A stretch of DNA of 64,000 bases from Eutypa lata (taxonomy: Eukaryota > Ascomycota > Sordariomycetes > Xylariales > Diatrypaceae), in contig JAKULF010000004.1 in assembly GCA_022661535.1 (NCBI GenBank), positions 3,286,001-3,350,000 of the forward strand, given 5' to 3'. Both the position numbers and the translations under genes were made by a program. The notes below the pieces were generated by a model. The model made no database searches. It worked only from the letters and a program-made list of their open reading frames with translations, and was not told the DNA's origin. This document shows, in pieces, positions 10,997-23,615 of this stretch. Position 1 is the stretch's first letter. Every line of letters begins with the position of its first letter.

Positions 10997-12131
10997 TGCT
11001 GCCCCTTCGAGATTTAGTATTACTAGGAATAAATGGTTATGGAGAAAAAGGCGGTGCTGCAGAACACGTCGAAGATCAGGGCAGGTTGATTGATACCGTG
11101 TAGTGAATTGAGTTGGAAGGTTTGAAGATATGTAGATTAGGTAGTTAGATGCGCTACGATGCGATGCGACGTTGTTGCTGCTGGATAGGTACGGTAAGTT
11201 CCGCCCTGCTGGAGATTTGGATTTGGCTGCGAGGCTAGTGCTGAAGGGGCCCCCTGTAGTTTGGGGGCTGCCCTGTTCGAGAACTCCAAGCTGGCTTGTG
11301 CTTGTTGTAGCTTTAGCTCCCTCCGCAGTTTCGATAAGAGGGTCCATTTTGCCCCAAGTACGAAGTACCTACCTAGGTAGTTACCTACTGTAAAAACTTA
11401 CGTACAACAACAAATTGTTATAGTCCTAGTACATATATGCTTATATATAGTTACTTGTCTTATTACAAATTCACTCCTCAAGAGAGGTCATTATAAATGA
11501 CAAATTTTCAACATTAATAACATTGAAGTCTTTCATATGAAGAGAGCCCTTTTGGCAGAGTTGCAGCAGGCAAACTGATCGTCTACGCAGTAGTGACTCT
11601 GCAGATGCAACTATGGAACCGTTGGTTGTGGCCTCAATTATAGGGAGGGAAGGGTTGAAACCGTTGATAATCGACCCTCCTGGCCACGCTCATCTCGAGC
11701 TTCAGTAACAAATAATCGAGTATATTGGCCCGAAGGAGCCACACTTGCATTCATGATGTACATGTGATGCTACGAGCTATCCACGATAGTCCACTCACAA
11801 GTTAAGGCTCACGCGTAATTTAGGTCTTGCTCGATGTTCATTCGAAGCCCCTTTTCTGCTTCGTTGTTCCAATGAAATAGCTGTGTTAGGCCCACACAGT
11901 TCCATGAGATGGGCAACTTGTAAACACTCATATCTCCCGACTATTGCGTTGGCATTTTTTCATTCCTGACATGTCATAGTTGTAAGGCGAAATATTTACG
12001 TAACTACCGAATTTTAGGGGGTGTTGAAGCTGGTTCTTCAGATTAGTTATCGAGGCTTCGATCTTCACTGTTACTTATCTCGGAACTCAAGAACCCCTTA
12101 CGAACAAATTCGTCCCAAGCACACAATCAAG
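10997..12131. other. Divergent promoter region
   Basis: This lies between the start of the Asterix-like gene (-) and the start of the hypothetical gene at 12132 (+). It contains a TACCTACCTAGGTAGTTACC palindromic tract near 11370-11390 and A/T-rich DNA around 11400-11530. No convincing coding frame was seen; an open minus frame at 10952-11347 overlaps the 5' end and looks fortuitous. Confidence 0.7.
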
Positions 12132-13220
12132 ATGCCTAGCATTTTCGACGACATCATCGATTTGGTGTCAGAAAAGGGGAGAAAGAGGGATGAAAAGACG
12201 ATAATGCCCTACCCTAACGAACAATTCGGCGGGAAAGTGCGCCTCGCGATGGAGCTCGGCAACTTCGCCATGGAAGCGGGCGAGTTCTACAAGTCGAAGG
12301 GAGGGGGCAACTCACTGCCGGCGCTGGAAGCCTTCTGCAGCAACATACAGCGGTACCTGAAGAACCCGGAGAAGTGGATGCACCTGTTCCAATCGTTCGT
12401 CGCGGGCTCGCTCACGATGGGGGTGATGCAGGTGCTGCAGGGGTCGGCCGAGCTGGAGCGGATCGGGATCAAGATCCACGGCGAGATGCAGGCGCAGACG
12501 GGGCTAGACGCCCCCAAGAAGTTCTCCGAGATCGCGCTGCACTACCTCGAGAGCGAGACGAGCACCGTCCACGGCGACGGGCTCGACCACGTCTACTTCC
12601 TCTACCACCCGGACACGGACTGGCACGGCTGGTTCTGGCACCGCATGAAGCACCGCTCCTTCCCGGACAACTTCCTCGGCATGTCGGAGCACCTCGAGCT
12701 GCTCTGCGCCTTCATGCTCTTCACGCGCCGGAACCTGCGGCGCTCGAAGCGGAGCGCCCGCTTCCACGTCCTCGTCCCCTCGTACCGCCCCCTGGCCGTC
12801 AAGCAGCCCTACCTGTTCTCCGAGGAGCTCTACCCCATGACGATCCACGGCGTCCGCCACGACGCGCAGACCCGCGTGTGGCTCAACCTCCCCGGCGCGG
12901 TCGGCGTCCCGTCCGACCGCTTCGAGCTGAAGGACGTCGAGAACATCGCCGCGCTGCCGGAGCCCCCGAACCTCTGGCAGCAGACCCGCACCTTCATCGA
13001 GGGCATCCTGACCCCGCCCAAGCCGCCCGAGCCCATAGTCCTAGGCGTCAGCCCCGTGGATGACGAGTCCGACGACACGGCTGGCGGCACCACGAACGGT
13101 GTGCGTGGCAGCGAGGCTAGGGACGAAGATGCGAACTGGACTAAGCAGCCGAGGACGGGACATGTGTCGAGACGTCGTAGAAGACGGCATCGGAGTAAGG
13201 AAGAGGGAGGTGGACAGTGA
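12132..13220 (+). CDS. Conserved hypothetical protein with Arg-rich C-terminal tail
   Basis: A single exon of 362 residues. The reading frame is open for 37 codons upstream, but ATG 12132 (AAGATGCC context) starts a typical N-terminus MPSIFDDIIDLVSEKG; an upstream in-frame start is less likely. The body is globular and rich in Trp/His (HPDTDWHGWFWHRMKHRSFP, about 164-183), then a Pro-rich region (about 300-320), an acidic stretch and a basic tail with RRRRRRHRSK that could be a nuclear localisation signal. No enzyme motif or transmembrane helix stands out; about residues 92-112 are mildly hydrophobic. Third-position GC is very high from 12240 to 13050, which creates long shadow frames on both strands. 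I do not recognise the family, but codon bias and length argue strongly that it is a real gene. Confidence 0.78.
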   Translation: MPSIFDDIIDLVSEKGRKRDEKTIMPYPNEQFGGKVRLAMELGNFAMEAGEFYKSKGGGNSLPALEAFCSNIQRYLKNPEKWMHLFQSFVAGSLTMGVMQVLQGSAELERIGIKIHGEMQAQTGLDAPKKFSEIALHYLESETSTVHGDGLDHVYFLYHPDTDWHGWFWHRMKHRSFPDNFLGMSEHLELLCAFMLFTRRNLRRSKRSARFHVLVPSYRPLAVKQPYLFSEELYPMTIHGVRHDAQTRVWLNLPGAVGVPSDRFELKDVENIAALPEPPNLWQQTRTFIEGILTPPKPPEPIVLGVSPVDDESDDTAGGTTNGVRGSEARDEDANWTKQPRTGHVSRRRRRRHRSKEEGGGQ

Positions 13221-16200
13221 TTTAAAGGAGGGGCAGGAATAGGTGAAGAGGGTGGGAGGCATCACCCCTAAGCCTGAAGACTGTCTAGTTGATGCTCAAT
13301 GAGGAGATGCATGGCATTGAGAACTAGACAACCGTAAGCATACCTAACTTAGTGCTATTCAGCCGCACCAGACGGTTCCATCACATGACCCCCCAGAGCG
13401 ACAGGTTCAGCTCTCATTATATCCGGTTTTTTAACCTATGGCGTTTTTGGATTTTGGGAATCGGGGTTTTCTTCTCACAGGTAGATATTGGAACATAGGA
13501 GGATGGAGATATAGGTAGCGAATAGCGCATTATCTAGATATTAGCAAATATACATAAAAGTTTCTTCTACAGTCTCCAAACTAAACGCTATGCCTGCTAC
13601 CTGCCTTCAAGCACGTCTTAAGAAACTGGAAGAAGAAGAAAAGGTTATTCAAAGAGGACGGTATGAAAACTGGGCATATCTTCCTCTGAGTTGTGACGGA
13701 ACTGAACCGTATGTACGTACTTTGCTTGTTTCAAAGATAGCCTGGGTAAATAGGCCAAACATCAGATGATAATATGGTTATATCAGATGAGACGCCAACC
13801 TTAGCCCCTTTCCAACTACTACGTACTACATTATCTTATCTACCTAGGTACCTTGTGCAACAACGCCGGCGTAGCGACGTAACACAGAACCCCTTCATGA
13901 GCCCCGGGAGTTTCGGTGCCTTTATCTCCACGCCGCAGTCTAATGTTCTAAGTGCTTATCTTTGTCATACATACATCATCTTTTAGAGTAGTGTATCCCC
14001 TTACTCTTTTTTGTTTTTGTTTTTGTTGAAGCCCTCTCATCAACATGAGACATGTGGTTTCAAAGCCTGGGAAAGGAAGGAGACGACGTGGAAGGGTTCC
14101 ACAACATCGTCGGACCGAGCTGACCGAGGAGGAGCCAACCCAACCGGAGCTGCCCCTCGAGCTGAGTGTAGTCGCGGGGGGGTTTCTCGCGCTAGTAAGG
14201 TCCGGTTACCACTTCGTACATACCTACCTGGATTATTATAATGCCTTCCGATGGGCTTCCAGTAGAAGTATGTAGGTTCGCTGCGTACGTATGTAGGATG
14301 CGACGTAAAAGCCACAGCGGGGAAGACGTGGGGATTCTTTTTGAGATAACTAGTGCTGCTAGGGAAATCGAGCGCTCTTATGAACGCGGACCCGAGGGCC
14401 TGGATTTTTACGTGAGGGAGACCTCGTATGGAGGCCCATTCAAATACTTACATGCCTAATATAGAACGCTCAGGGGTTGCTTCTTTTCGGATGCTACCGC
14501 TCTATAGTCATATTCACTAATTCGGTAGACTGTTCATGTTTGTTCTTTGCACTATCGGCCGGAGCTGGAGTAGCCCATATTGGACTAATAAATGACCCGT
14601 GGCTACACCGTAACGAACTATTATCAAGTCGCTATCATGATCAAGGAGTGTTGCCTGACCGCATAATGCGAACAACCTAGAGTAGAGGCTAGTTTTGGGA
14701 CTCCCGAAGTCTTGCATCAAAAGGAGCGGGATCTTGTGGTCGCATTATCTAGCTTGGCTCCCCCGACGTCCGCCGCATCTAACATCTAAACTTGGGTAAT
14801 GTCACATGCAAGGTAACATCCTGTGAGGGACGACCTGATATGTCAGACTGCAATGTACGGATTAATCCGCGGGGAAAGTGAAGGTGAAAGCCAGGAGGAG
14901 GATGGGACTTTGCCACTATTTGTCAGAGACCTCTTAGATGCTTACGATAGTTGTCGGCAGCCGGGTTCGTCAATTTTTGTCAATTAATCCTTGGATCCTC
15001 CTCTATTTCGGGATAGGTTGGCTAGCTGATTTGACCCCCTGCGGCGTTGACATCAACGGCTGGGCAATCCCTTGTTCCAGGTCCTCTTAATCCAATGAGG
15101 GTTCTCAGGTCTTGTGTGCTCTCACAAAAAAATTCGGAGGTCAAGTAGTTGGGCGATCGGCTAATAAAGCAGTCGCAAATACTTCGTACTTGGAAGGCTT
15201 AGCCGATTCCTCACTTTTGGCGCGAATAAGCATTGCAACGTTTGTGCGGAATGAACGCCGAGGGTTCTGATAAACTAATCTTGTACAAAAGTCATCAGGT
15301 GTTATCGTATGTATAAGCGGTATCCAACTTCGAGTCAATAGACCGAGGAAAACCCACGCTCAGCCCGGCCGACCCGAAGGGCTAGATTAATAAGAGAGTA
15401 TCCGGAGCGTGACGGAGATAGAGTTGGGTGCAGACGGACGCTAAAGAGTTCCCGATGAGCCTTAGTTGGTGACATTGGATCTCTTTCAACAAGATTACAA
15501 AGAAGCAATGTCTCTCAGACCAAGCTAGGCCCGGATTTATCATCGCTCGCAAGTTATACCAATTGCGAAGAAACATGGTTTCCCTCTTTGGGCATCTAGT
15601 TTTGTTGGCAGCTGTCGATTTGCTGGTTTTATACTCGTCTAAATACGTACGTGCATATGGAGATATGATAGTAGGAGGTATGTGAAGGATCCAGTGAGGA
15701 CTGTGAGGCTTAATATATTCCGTGCTGGGGCTGAGTTGGGCGGGAAAATAACTACCTCAACTAACCAAGTACCCTACCCCTGGCTTCCCTTAAACTCTCT
15801 GGCTCTGCAATTCCCCGAAGTACGTATTGCCCGTGGCAAAGTAGTCGCTAGCCTCTGCGTTGCGCATTATACACGAGTTCTCACACACGCAACACACCCC
15901 ACGTAATCCGTATATTACCTAACCTACCTTACCTCCATCTAGACCCATAGGTCATGTTATACGGGTCGTAATCATGACTTTGAAGGTCTCAGTTTGTTCG
16001 CGAATGGGGTGTCGGGAAGACCAACCGGTTAACTAGTGTACTTAAACCTACCTACTTACCTATTGTGTAAGTGTGTAAGGTAGTTATCAGGCTGTTGTAA
16101 TAATTTGGTTGATGATGACTGATAGAGATCAATCAATCAGCATGTTTGTCAGCTCCCCCAGCAGCCAAGGGACCTCGCAACCTTACTGTCTTAGGAACGC

Positions 16201-16645
16201 ACGTCAGTTTTTACTCCCGGCGTTCCGATCATACCCTACCTACCCTGACGACTTTTGACGACCGGCACTAAGGTATGTAGGTAGTTTTTTGGTAGATGCA
16301 GATCGTGCCAATGCAGCAGCAATAACGGGGTTGTACGGTGCAATAATTGATAATGAAAAACGATAACGCTTGTGGTCCGTAATCCCAAGCGCTTGTCGCG
16401 CACGCCCCCTGTCATTCCCGACTTTCAATTGTTAGGACATGTCGGTACTTGTTCAATATCTCCATAACCCCCAACATTATATGTCTTCACGATCAAGTGA
16501 ATGTAGTTGGTTATAGTTAATACCACCCGATTCCGTCCTTACATGCCTAAACTTTCGGCCATTAGCTTAGTTAAGACGACGGTGATAATAATACATTTGA
16601 ATGTTGTTAATAGCGCCGCTATTAGTTAATACATACTAATCATCC

Positions 16646-16670
16646 GGTCTGGTCTGGTCTGGTCTGGTCT
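16646..16670. repeat. (GGTCT)5 tandem repeat
   Basis: Five perfect copies of GGTCT lie in intergenic DNA, about 660 bp upstream of the MED12 start codon. Confidence 0.95.
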
Positions 16671-17082
16671 TTAAATCTAACCATTCATCAATCAACCGAC
16701 ATACAACAACCAACCAGCTATCACGGCCAAGCGCAGTACAGCAGCACATGCGGTCTAACGTATGGCGACCCGGTTACCTTGCCCATTACGACTGGAGTAC
16801 ATGTTATGTTAAATCATTCGACCGCCTACATACCAACCTAGTAGTGCATGCAGTACAGTAATCCACGTCCTACCTCATATCACATCAACTCTCACTCAAA
16901 CTCCACCGCTGGCTGGTTATCGCTGAAACCTCGAGAGCCTTTTTTCCCTGCTTTTTCATACCAAGTCTCTCTATCTATATCCCCCCTCTCTTCTTTTCGC
17001 TTCGTTTGGGAAAGGGCGCTCGAGTCAAGTCAAATTGCATTGCATTGCATATTTATGGAATTCATCTGAGTTTGAGAACAAC

Positions 17083-17083
<1 letters not shown>

Positions 17084-17117
<34 letters not shown>
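17084..17117 (+). repeat. (CTG)n trinucleotide repeat in the MED12 leader region
   Basis: About eleven CTG/TGC units lie some 210 bp upstream of the MED12 ATG, followed by a GCTTGC-rich imperfect repeat (17125-17200). Position suggests promoter or 5' UTR. Confidence 0.93.
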
Positions 17118-17328
17118 ACTAGCCGTCTTTGCTTGCCTACTTGCTTGCTTGTCTGCCCGTTCGCTTGCCTCGCTTGCCACGCTTGCTTACCTACTTGATT
17201 CTTAGCCTCGCCCCGACCGCCTGCCCTTTGCTGCGGTCAACCATCCACTAGTTATTTAAACCTACATATCCAAATTCCCCCTCCCTCCGACATTTTGAAG
17301 ACATGGCGAAACACACGATCCGCCCGCG

Positions 17329-20300
17329 ATGACCTCTCGACCCTCTTTGGGCGTCTCACAACGACAGCCCCAGCGAACTTTGAGCGGCTCGGGGCTGTCG
17401 CAGAGACCTACACATCAGCGAACTCTCTCCCAGCAGTATCTTCCCCAGTCGCCGATTCGTCGATCCGATAGCTTTAACGACCAGAATTCCGATGTGCCTG
17501 ATGGGTCGCAAGGTCGTTATCCCACTGCGCCGAGAAGAGGGGGGTCCAAGCTTAAGCTCGAGTTAGCCAATGACGGTATCGAACATGCCGGCTTCAGCGA
17601 GTCACCACAAAACCTGGACCCCCTCTCCGCAAGTAGGGTCTTCACGCCATCGCGTATGATGCCTATGTCTGAGACTTCCGAAGTTGGCGATATGAGCCCT
17701 CACCCCTCTAGAAGCCTTGCCACCGATGGAGACTCCGTCCCTTTACCTATGCCACCTAGGCGCGCGCGATTTGTCGCACCCCCCTCACGGCCTCAGCCAC
17801 CACCTCCAAGTTCGAATACTTCTACGACCAGCGCGAAGAAGGATCCTCGGCCGAAACCATTCACTCTTGAAGCCCCCTCCATCGCGCCACGATATTCCAA
17901 CATGGGCAAACAGCAAGAACCACCACGTAAGATGACAAAGAAGGCGGATCCCAGAGGCAAGTGCGCTAACTTGAGTATAGGGTTTGCCGATTTTTACCCC
18001 TGGAGTGGTGGACATCCCGAAGATCAATTTTCTGATAGTATCATCCGGCATGGATTATTCGATAAAGGAAACGGGCAAGCTAGTCAAGAATCGACATCAG
18101 CGAGAGCGTTACTTCCGGCGCTCAAACATAAGACTGGCCTACATACATTATCTACTATATTTACAACTATACTAAACCAGAGGAGGCATAGCGGACAGAT
18201 AACTTCGGCCTCTACCTTTAAACCACCCCCTCGAGTTACCCTAACTGATACCAAGCGAGAAGTTTGGCTGAAGGACCTCGCCAACCCCAGCATTTCCCTT
18301 CGCAGACTGAGTAGGACCATCCCTCATGGTATTCGTGGCAGGGTGTTGCTCGACCAGTGTTTGAACAAGAATGTCCCAACCGATCGTGCTGTGTGGCTGG
18401 CGAAATGCGTTGGCGCAAACGAGATCAGGGCGTTCAAGAGAAAGGGAGTCAACGGTACCTTTGTCATGGGCGGAGAGACTAAATGGATACGCGACTGGAC
18501 CGTAAACGTCGAGCAGTTTGTAGAAACCGTTTCCAACTCTTTTAGCGATGATGATTGGAAGGCCAAAGTTACATATGCGTAAGTATCTATATCGATACCC
18601 TCAAGGGGCGGCCCTGCTAATCATCTATAGTATTCGTCTGGCAACTCACCTTTATGCGGAACATCTAATCGACCGCGATCATTATATGGACTGGCTCGTC
18701 ACGGGCTTAGAAAACAGCAACCAGGCAAAACTACCCATGTGGCTTTTAATCATTCAGATATACTGGAAAGATTTACTTAGACTCAGGAGACACGGGCGAA
18801 GATTAGTCTCCGCTATTCTTAGCCATCACTCTTCGGTAGGTATTCCATGTGTAATATCTACAAAGCTCCCAACTTACCACTTTTAGATTTATAACCACCC
18901 GGATCGGGATATTCTTCTTTCCCTTTCGACGCAACTATGCTCGCTCGTGAAATCTCTTATTCTAACCTATCCAGAATGCTTCGTTCATCCCGCAACCTGG
19001 ACCAAGAATCGGGATACACTGCGGGCGTCACTAGCCAACGAGGATGAATCCGTGTTAGCGACCTTTCAAAACCTCGACTCACGCAACGATTACTTTATAA
19101 GTTCAAGCGTAAGGACACAACCTGCTATGCGGAGTACATTGGTCAAGGCGCTTGATAATTTACTTCGAATGCCGAACAACGACGACATGGCAGCACAATT
19201 GTGGAAGATCAGCGACGATAAATTAGGATTGATACGTACTGTCCTTGAATGGTGTACGTCGCTGTATCGGTCAGGTGTGGCTAAAGTATACGTGGCAGCT
19301 ACCGTCTTTCGTTCGTGGTCCACCTTTGATGTCGACATCACCGGGTCGATCCTCAACTTCTTAGACACGGATCCTCTCCATGAGCCGTCTCGAAAGCGAC
19401 TAGTTTACCACCTCGTTTCAGAGCTCGTTAGATCTGGACACTACTCTGTCCCACAGTATTTACAGTGGCTCATTGCCCGGGGTGGCTTGTGCGACCCGTA
19501 CCAGACGAACCCAGATGGGCCATGTGGGACAAGACTCCTGGTCGAGCTTCCGATACAATCGTTATCCGATTCCATGAGGAGTCTCAGAGCGACGCTACTT
19601 CGAAGAGCCTCCTATTTGGTGGAGGATGAGGCTAACGACATCGCGACGGCGATCAAGTGCATTAAGTATGCGCTCTCTATCCCTTTAGAAGCAGATGATC
19701 CAATCATGTGGAAGAAGCCTATGAGCATCAAGAAGTTAGCACAACGCGTTGGTCTGAGTAGTCGTGCTCTTCGGTCGGAGGTTTGTTCTTGGCTCTCCCA
19801 CGACATTGTATGGGCCCTAGATATGAACTTCCAGTCGGGTAAGGGTGGTCTTCAGCTCTCGTCGATCAAATTTGAAGCAGTGCGAACATTACTGGAGAAG
19901 GCGCAAGATTTCACGATGCTCGAGCACTTCTTGCGGGTCGTCTCAAAAACCTCAAATGCAGATATACTTGGTCAATGTGCCGATGCGATCAGTCTACATC
20001 TGCCTGTGTTCGCGGCTACTGGAGCAGCAAAATCACTTTTTGAGTGCCTCTATGACCGACTCAAAGCTCTAGCCGAGGAGCAAGGCCTTGGCGTACGCCC
20101 ACTCCTAGCGGCTCTTGCAAACCTGGCACCACGCCTTCCTGGTTTCAAGGATGTAGCCTCACAACTACGAAACGAACTGATTCGAACTGACCGCAGCAAC
20201 GCTGTCGACGCATCATCACCATTGTCTGACAACATGGCAGTACAACTTCAAGACCATGAGACTGAGTTAAACGAGCAGATAGAAAAGCTGGCTAGTTACT

Positions 20301-22141
20301 CCAGTGCCGACCGACCGACCATGGAACGACTATTCCAAGCTATTGTCCGCAGATACGAGTCATGCTGGAGCAAGGCTGACGAAAGACAAAGACCTTACTG
20401 CATGCTTCTCACACGCTTGCGAGTATTTGACCCCCAACATTTCGATATGATGATGCGGGCGTGGGTCCAGCGAATTCGCAAACTAACAGAACGACCTCCG
20501 ATCATTCAATTTCTCCCACTTCTTATCAGCTTTGGGTGTCTATCCTTAGCCATCGTTTTTGCAACGGCCGCAAGGACACAAGCGCAGCCACCGAGCGCTG
20601 TTAGCCTTGCCTCTGTTTATATGCAGGAATTACTTGAGATGCTCATGAATCCACCAATACCAACCCAAGTCATGACATCGGAGGATTGCTATAGATTTCG
20701 CATCGTTCAAGAAAGGGCCCGCCTCGAACACACGAAGGAGGTGATGCTTCTGATTCGCGGAGCTCTAGCAGAATATTCTGCCTCCCGAAATCAACAGACG
20801 CCAATCCGCCAACCACTCGAAAAGGAGCAGACGGTAAATCAACTACTCGAACTTCTCAGAGACTTGGTGCTTGTCGATTCGGATGCCGCGTGTCAAACTC
20901 TCTCACTTAAGGGACCTGATCCTAAGTTCGCCGCACTAATAGAAACATTGACAACTAGGCTACTCGTCCCTGACGGCAATGATGGACAGAAGTCTTTCGA
21001 GCAAGTCCTTGAGTTAGCTAATGAATTCACTCTGCCATTCTGTCAAGTCAAACTATCTCTGAACCTTGCAACTGATGACGCAAGTGGCGCAGATGGTCCA
21101 GAGAGAATTCAGTCACAGCTCGAGTTATTATCAAAAGCGATGGATAATGCTATCGACGCCAACAACGTCATGTGGACGGGTATGCTGTCTCGACTCACTC
21201 CCGAGATCACGCAGCATCTGAAGGGCCGGGCAGAGCTGCGGTTCTTGGAGCTTCTTCCTTCTCTTAGGAATCAATCCATTGCTGAAGGCGCATTAGATGC
21301 GGATTTTCATATGGCCGAGAACCTGCTAACCGTTATCGATTCCACCATCCGCGGGACCGCAACGCCCAAGCCATCACCATTCTCCAGTAGCATGGTCGAC
21401 AAACTCGCCGATATCTGGGAGATCCTAGCGTCCACCAACCCCGAACACGCGGTACTGAAGGCGGACGTGCTCTCGCGCTGGCTACCGCTCGTCCTATCCT
21501 ACTTGGCACTCCTCGCCTCACTCTGCGCCGCGAGCGCGACCGATTCGTCCGCAGCCAGCAAAGTAGCAGCGACCAACGGCGGCGAGGTCCGCGGACGTGC
21601 CCTGCTTGTCCTTGCGGGCCTAGTCCAGGAGCTCGACAACGGCCACTTTTCCTCCGCTCCGAGCAGCAACAGCAACAGCCTAGACCAAAATCGAGCCACG
21701 GCCCTAGGCCAGCGCGCCTTCGATATCGCCCTCATCTTCGCCGACGGCCTTCCCGAGGACGCGCGCCAGCAATGCGCCCGCGCCGTCCGCGACGCCACCT
21801 CCGATCCGCGCTTGCGGTACCTATTCAGCTTCGACCCACCGTCAGCGGCAGGCGCGGCGGGGAGCAGCAGTCTCATGCTGGCGCAACGCGAGAAGCTAGC
21901 TACGACCAATACGCCGGGACAGAGCCAGAGCCAGGAACAACAGCAGCAGCAGCAGCGCCGTGCCCTCGCGGCTGCAAACATGGCCGCCATGATGGGCATC
22001 GGTGGCGTGGGCGGCATTGCGCCCGAGCGGCTGGCGCCGTTCCAGCTCCGGAGGTGGGAGATCTTAAGCGAACCGACGCCGAATGTGGGGGAGAACGATA
22101 CGAGTTTGAGCTTGACGCTATTTGATGCTCGGAAGTTATAG
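17329..22141 (+). CDS. SRB8: Mediator subunit 12 (SRB8), CDK8 kinase module
   Basis: Three exons (17329-18578, 18631-18835, 18887-22141) encode 1569 residues, the expected size for filamentous fungi. The N-terminal 200 residues are disordered and Pro/Ser-rich. The Med12 signature follows: FADFYPWSGGHPEDQ, then WLKDLANPSISLRRLSRTIPHGIRG, then VWLAKCVGANEIRAFKRKG and the exon-2 block IRLATHLYAEHLIDRDHYMDW. The long helical C-terminal part ends with a poly-Gln tract (about residue 1500) and the conserved end ERLAPFQLRRWEILSEPTPN...NDTSLSLTLFDARKL. MED12 links cyclin C/CDK8 to MED13 and activates the kinase in the nucleus, regulating RNA polymerase II transcription. Introns of 52 and 51 nt have GTAAGT/GTAGGT donors. 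The short intron in the middle of the IRLATHL block confirms the join. Confidence 0.98.
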
Positions 22142-23615
22142 GGAAGGGAGCAAGGGAGAAAAAGACGCAGGGAAGAGAAAGGAGGCGGGGGAAGGGGGGA
22201 AGGGATGGAGGGAAAGAAAGGAAAGGGGCTAGTGAGGGATTTTGTTTATACCTAGGAAAAGTGGGGGGATATAGGAGAGGGGAGGGAGGAGGGAAGGATT
22301 TATCACATAGCTAGCCAGCATTTTTTTATACTTTTTTGCCCTTTTTTCTTTTGTTAATACCGTTTGGGGGTTTTCACGATATGCAGAGGCGGCGTTTAGC
22401 ATGGGAACGGACGGACGGACGTCCGGATGGATGGATGGTTGGACGGGCGGGCGGACGGACGTTTATTATTATCATTATCATCATATATAACATTTGTTCG
22501 GCAGCGGCAAACAGCGACGACGGTTTTCTTGTTCCATCATTATCGAACGAAGGAAGCATGGATGTGTGCGTGCATCTTGTTTTGTTTTATTCAAATTATC
22601 TACTTTTTATCTATCTTGGATTCATTCGTCGGCATCAAGCATCGATCGGTATGGTATTGGGATTCGGTATTAGCGGCGCGTATGGTACTACTTATTTACT
22701 GGCATGGCGTGTTTTTTTGTTAAGTGCGTTGTTGTATTGTGTGTTTTGACTCGGGCGGACGAACGTGAGAAAAGGAGAGGAAGGGTGGGGAGACAGACAG
22801 ACAGACATATACAACGACACGAGTTAAAATACTACTACAGTTCATATCAACACGGCTGACGATGGCATTTTGTGTGCTTGGTTTTTCCCTTGAAGTCGTG
22901 GGTGGTAAGTGTTGATTTGTTATAACCTATATATACTTATTCATTAGCAGATTTGTGCGTTGAACATCAGGCCCTAATACCTCTTGAAAAGGAACGACAT
23001 GTAATGAGTAGTATTTACAATGGAGAGATAACTCAAGGTTTGATTTGTGTTATTCTAGAGAAGTTAAAATTGCCCTAATAATACAGTAAAGGGTAGCTTA
23101 CATGCTTTTTATATGTGAGTATATGTGAGTATATTCAGCATATTCGCCCCTATATAAGCCAAAACTTCCTATTGGGACATGTTTTCTACCAACCTCATTT
23201 CCTAATTTACATAAATCTACAATCTAGGCTCTAGATATTTCTCTGTTGCTCCTTTATATGTCCTGCTGGTAACCCCTCATTATTGCGTCAAGAACTGAAG
23301 TCATTCTAACCTCGATTCGTACCTTCCCTCTAGGTTGTAGAGTTAGAAATATAGTAAGAAAGCGCTACTAAACTTACAATGCTCCCAACCCTCTAATAAC
23401 AACAAGAGACGCCACCATGCTCACCTCACTTTCACTCGCCCATCATTCAAATAAACACCATCGAATATTCTTGGATTCATCAACAACCTCCTAGTCTCTT
23501 TATACAACTCACTCGCTTGCTTGCTTAATCAAGCTTCAAGTTCGAAGAGCATACACTAGGGACATTCGTTTAAAATAACACACATACACTCATATACTTT
23601 AAAAAGAGGCTACCA
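22142..23615. other. Intergenic region after MED12
   Basis: The first ~200 bases are purine-rich (GGGAAGGGAGCAAGG type) 3' UTR, followed by GGAC/GGAT minisatellite-like DNA and an (AGAC)n tract at about 22792-22808. The end is the presumed promoter of the gene at 23616. No gene seen. Confidence 0.75.
22402..22466. repeat. Imperfect (GGAC/GGAT/GGGC)n tetranucleotide array
   Basis: Interrupted runs of GGAC, GGAT and GGGC units in the MED12 3' flank. Accidental open frames across it are not genes. Confidence 0.85.

Larger units (their letters stand above)
13221..17328. other. Gene-poor region upstream of MED12
   Basis: No recognisable gene in 4.1 kb. A 59-codon frame at 13590-13769 (MPATCLQARLKKLEEEEK...) and a 76-codon frame at 14045-14275 with a basic N-terminus are open but match nothing known. 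The region contains TACCTAGGTA-type motifs, a (GGTCT)5 repeat and a CTG tract. The part after about 16850 should be promoter and leader of MED12. Confidence 0.65.

Noticed and set aside
12374..13063. 229-codon plus-strand frame rich in Arg/Ala/Pro inside the hypothetical gene at 12132
   Set aside because: Frame-shifted shadow of a GC3-rich exon; composition is typical of a wrong frame.
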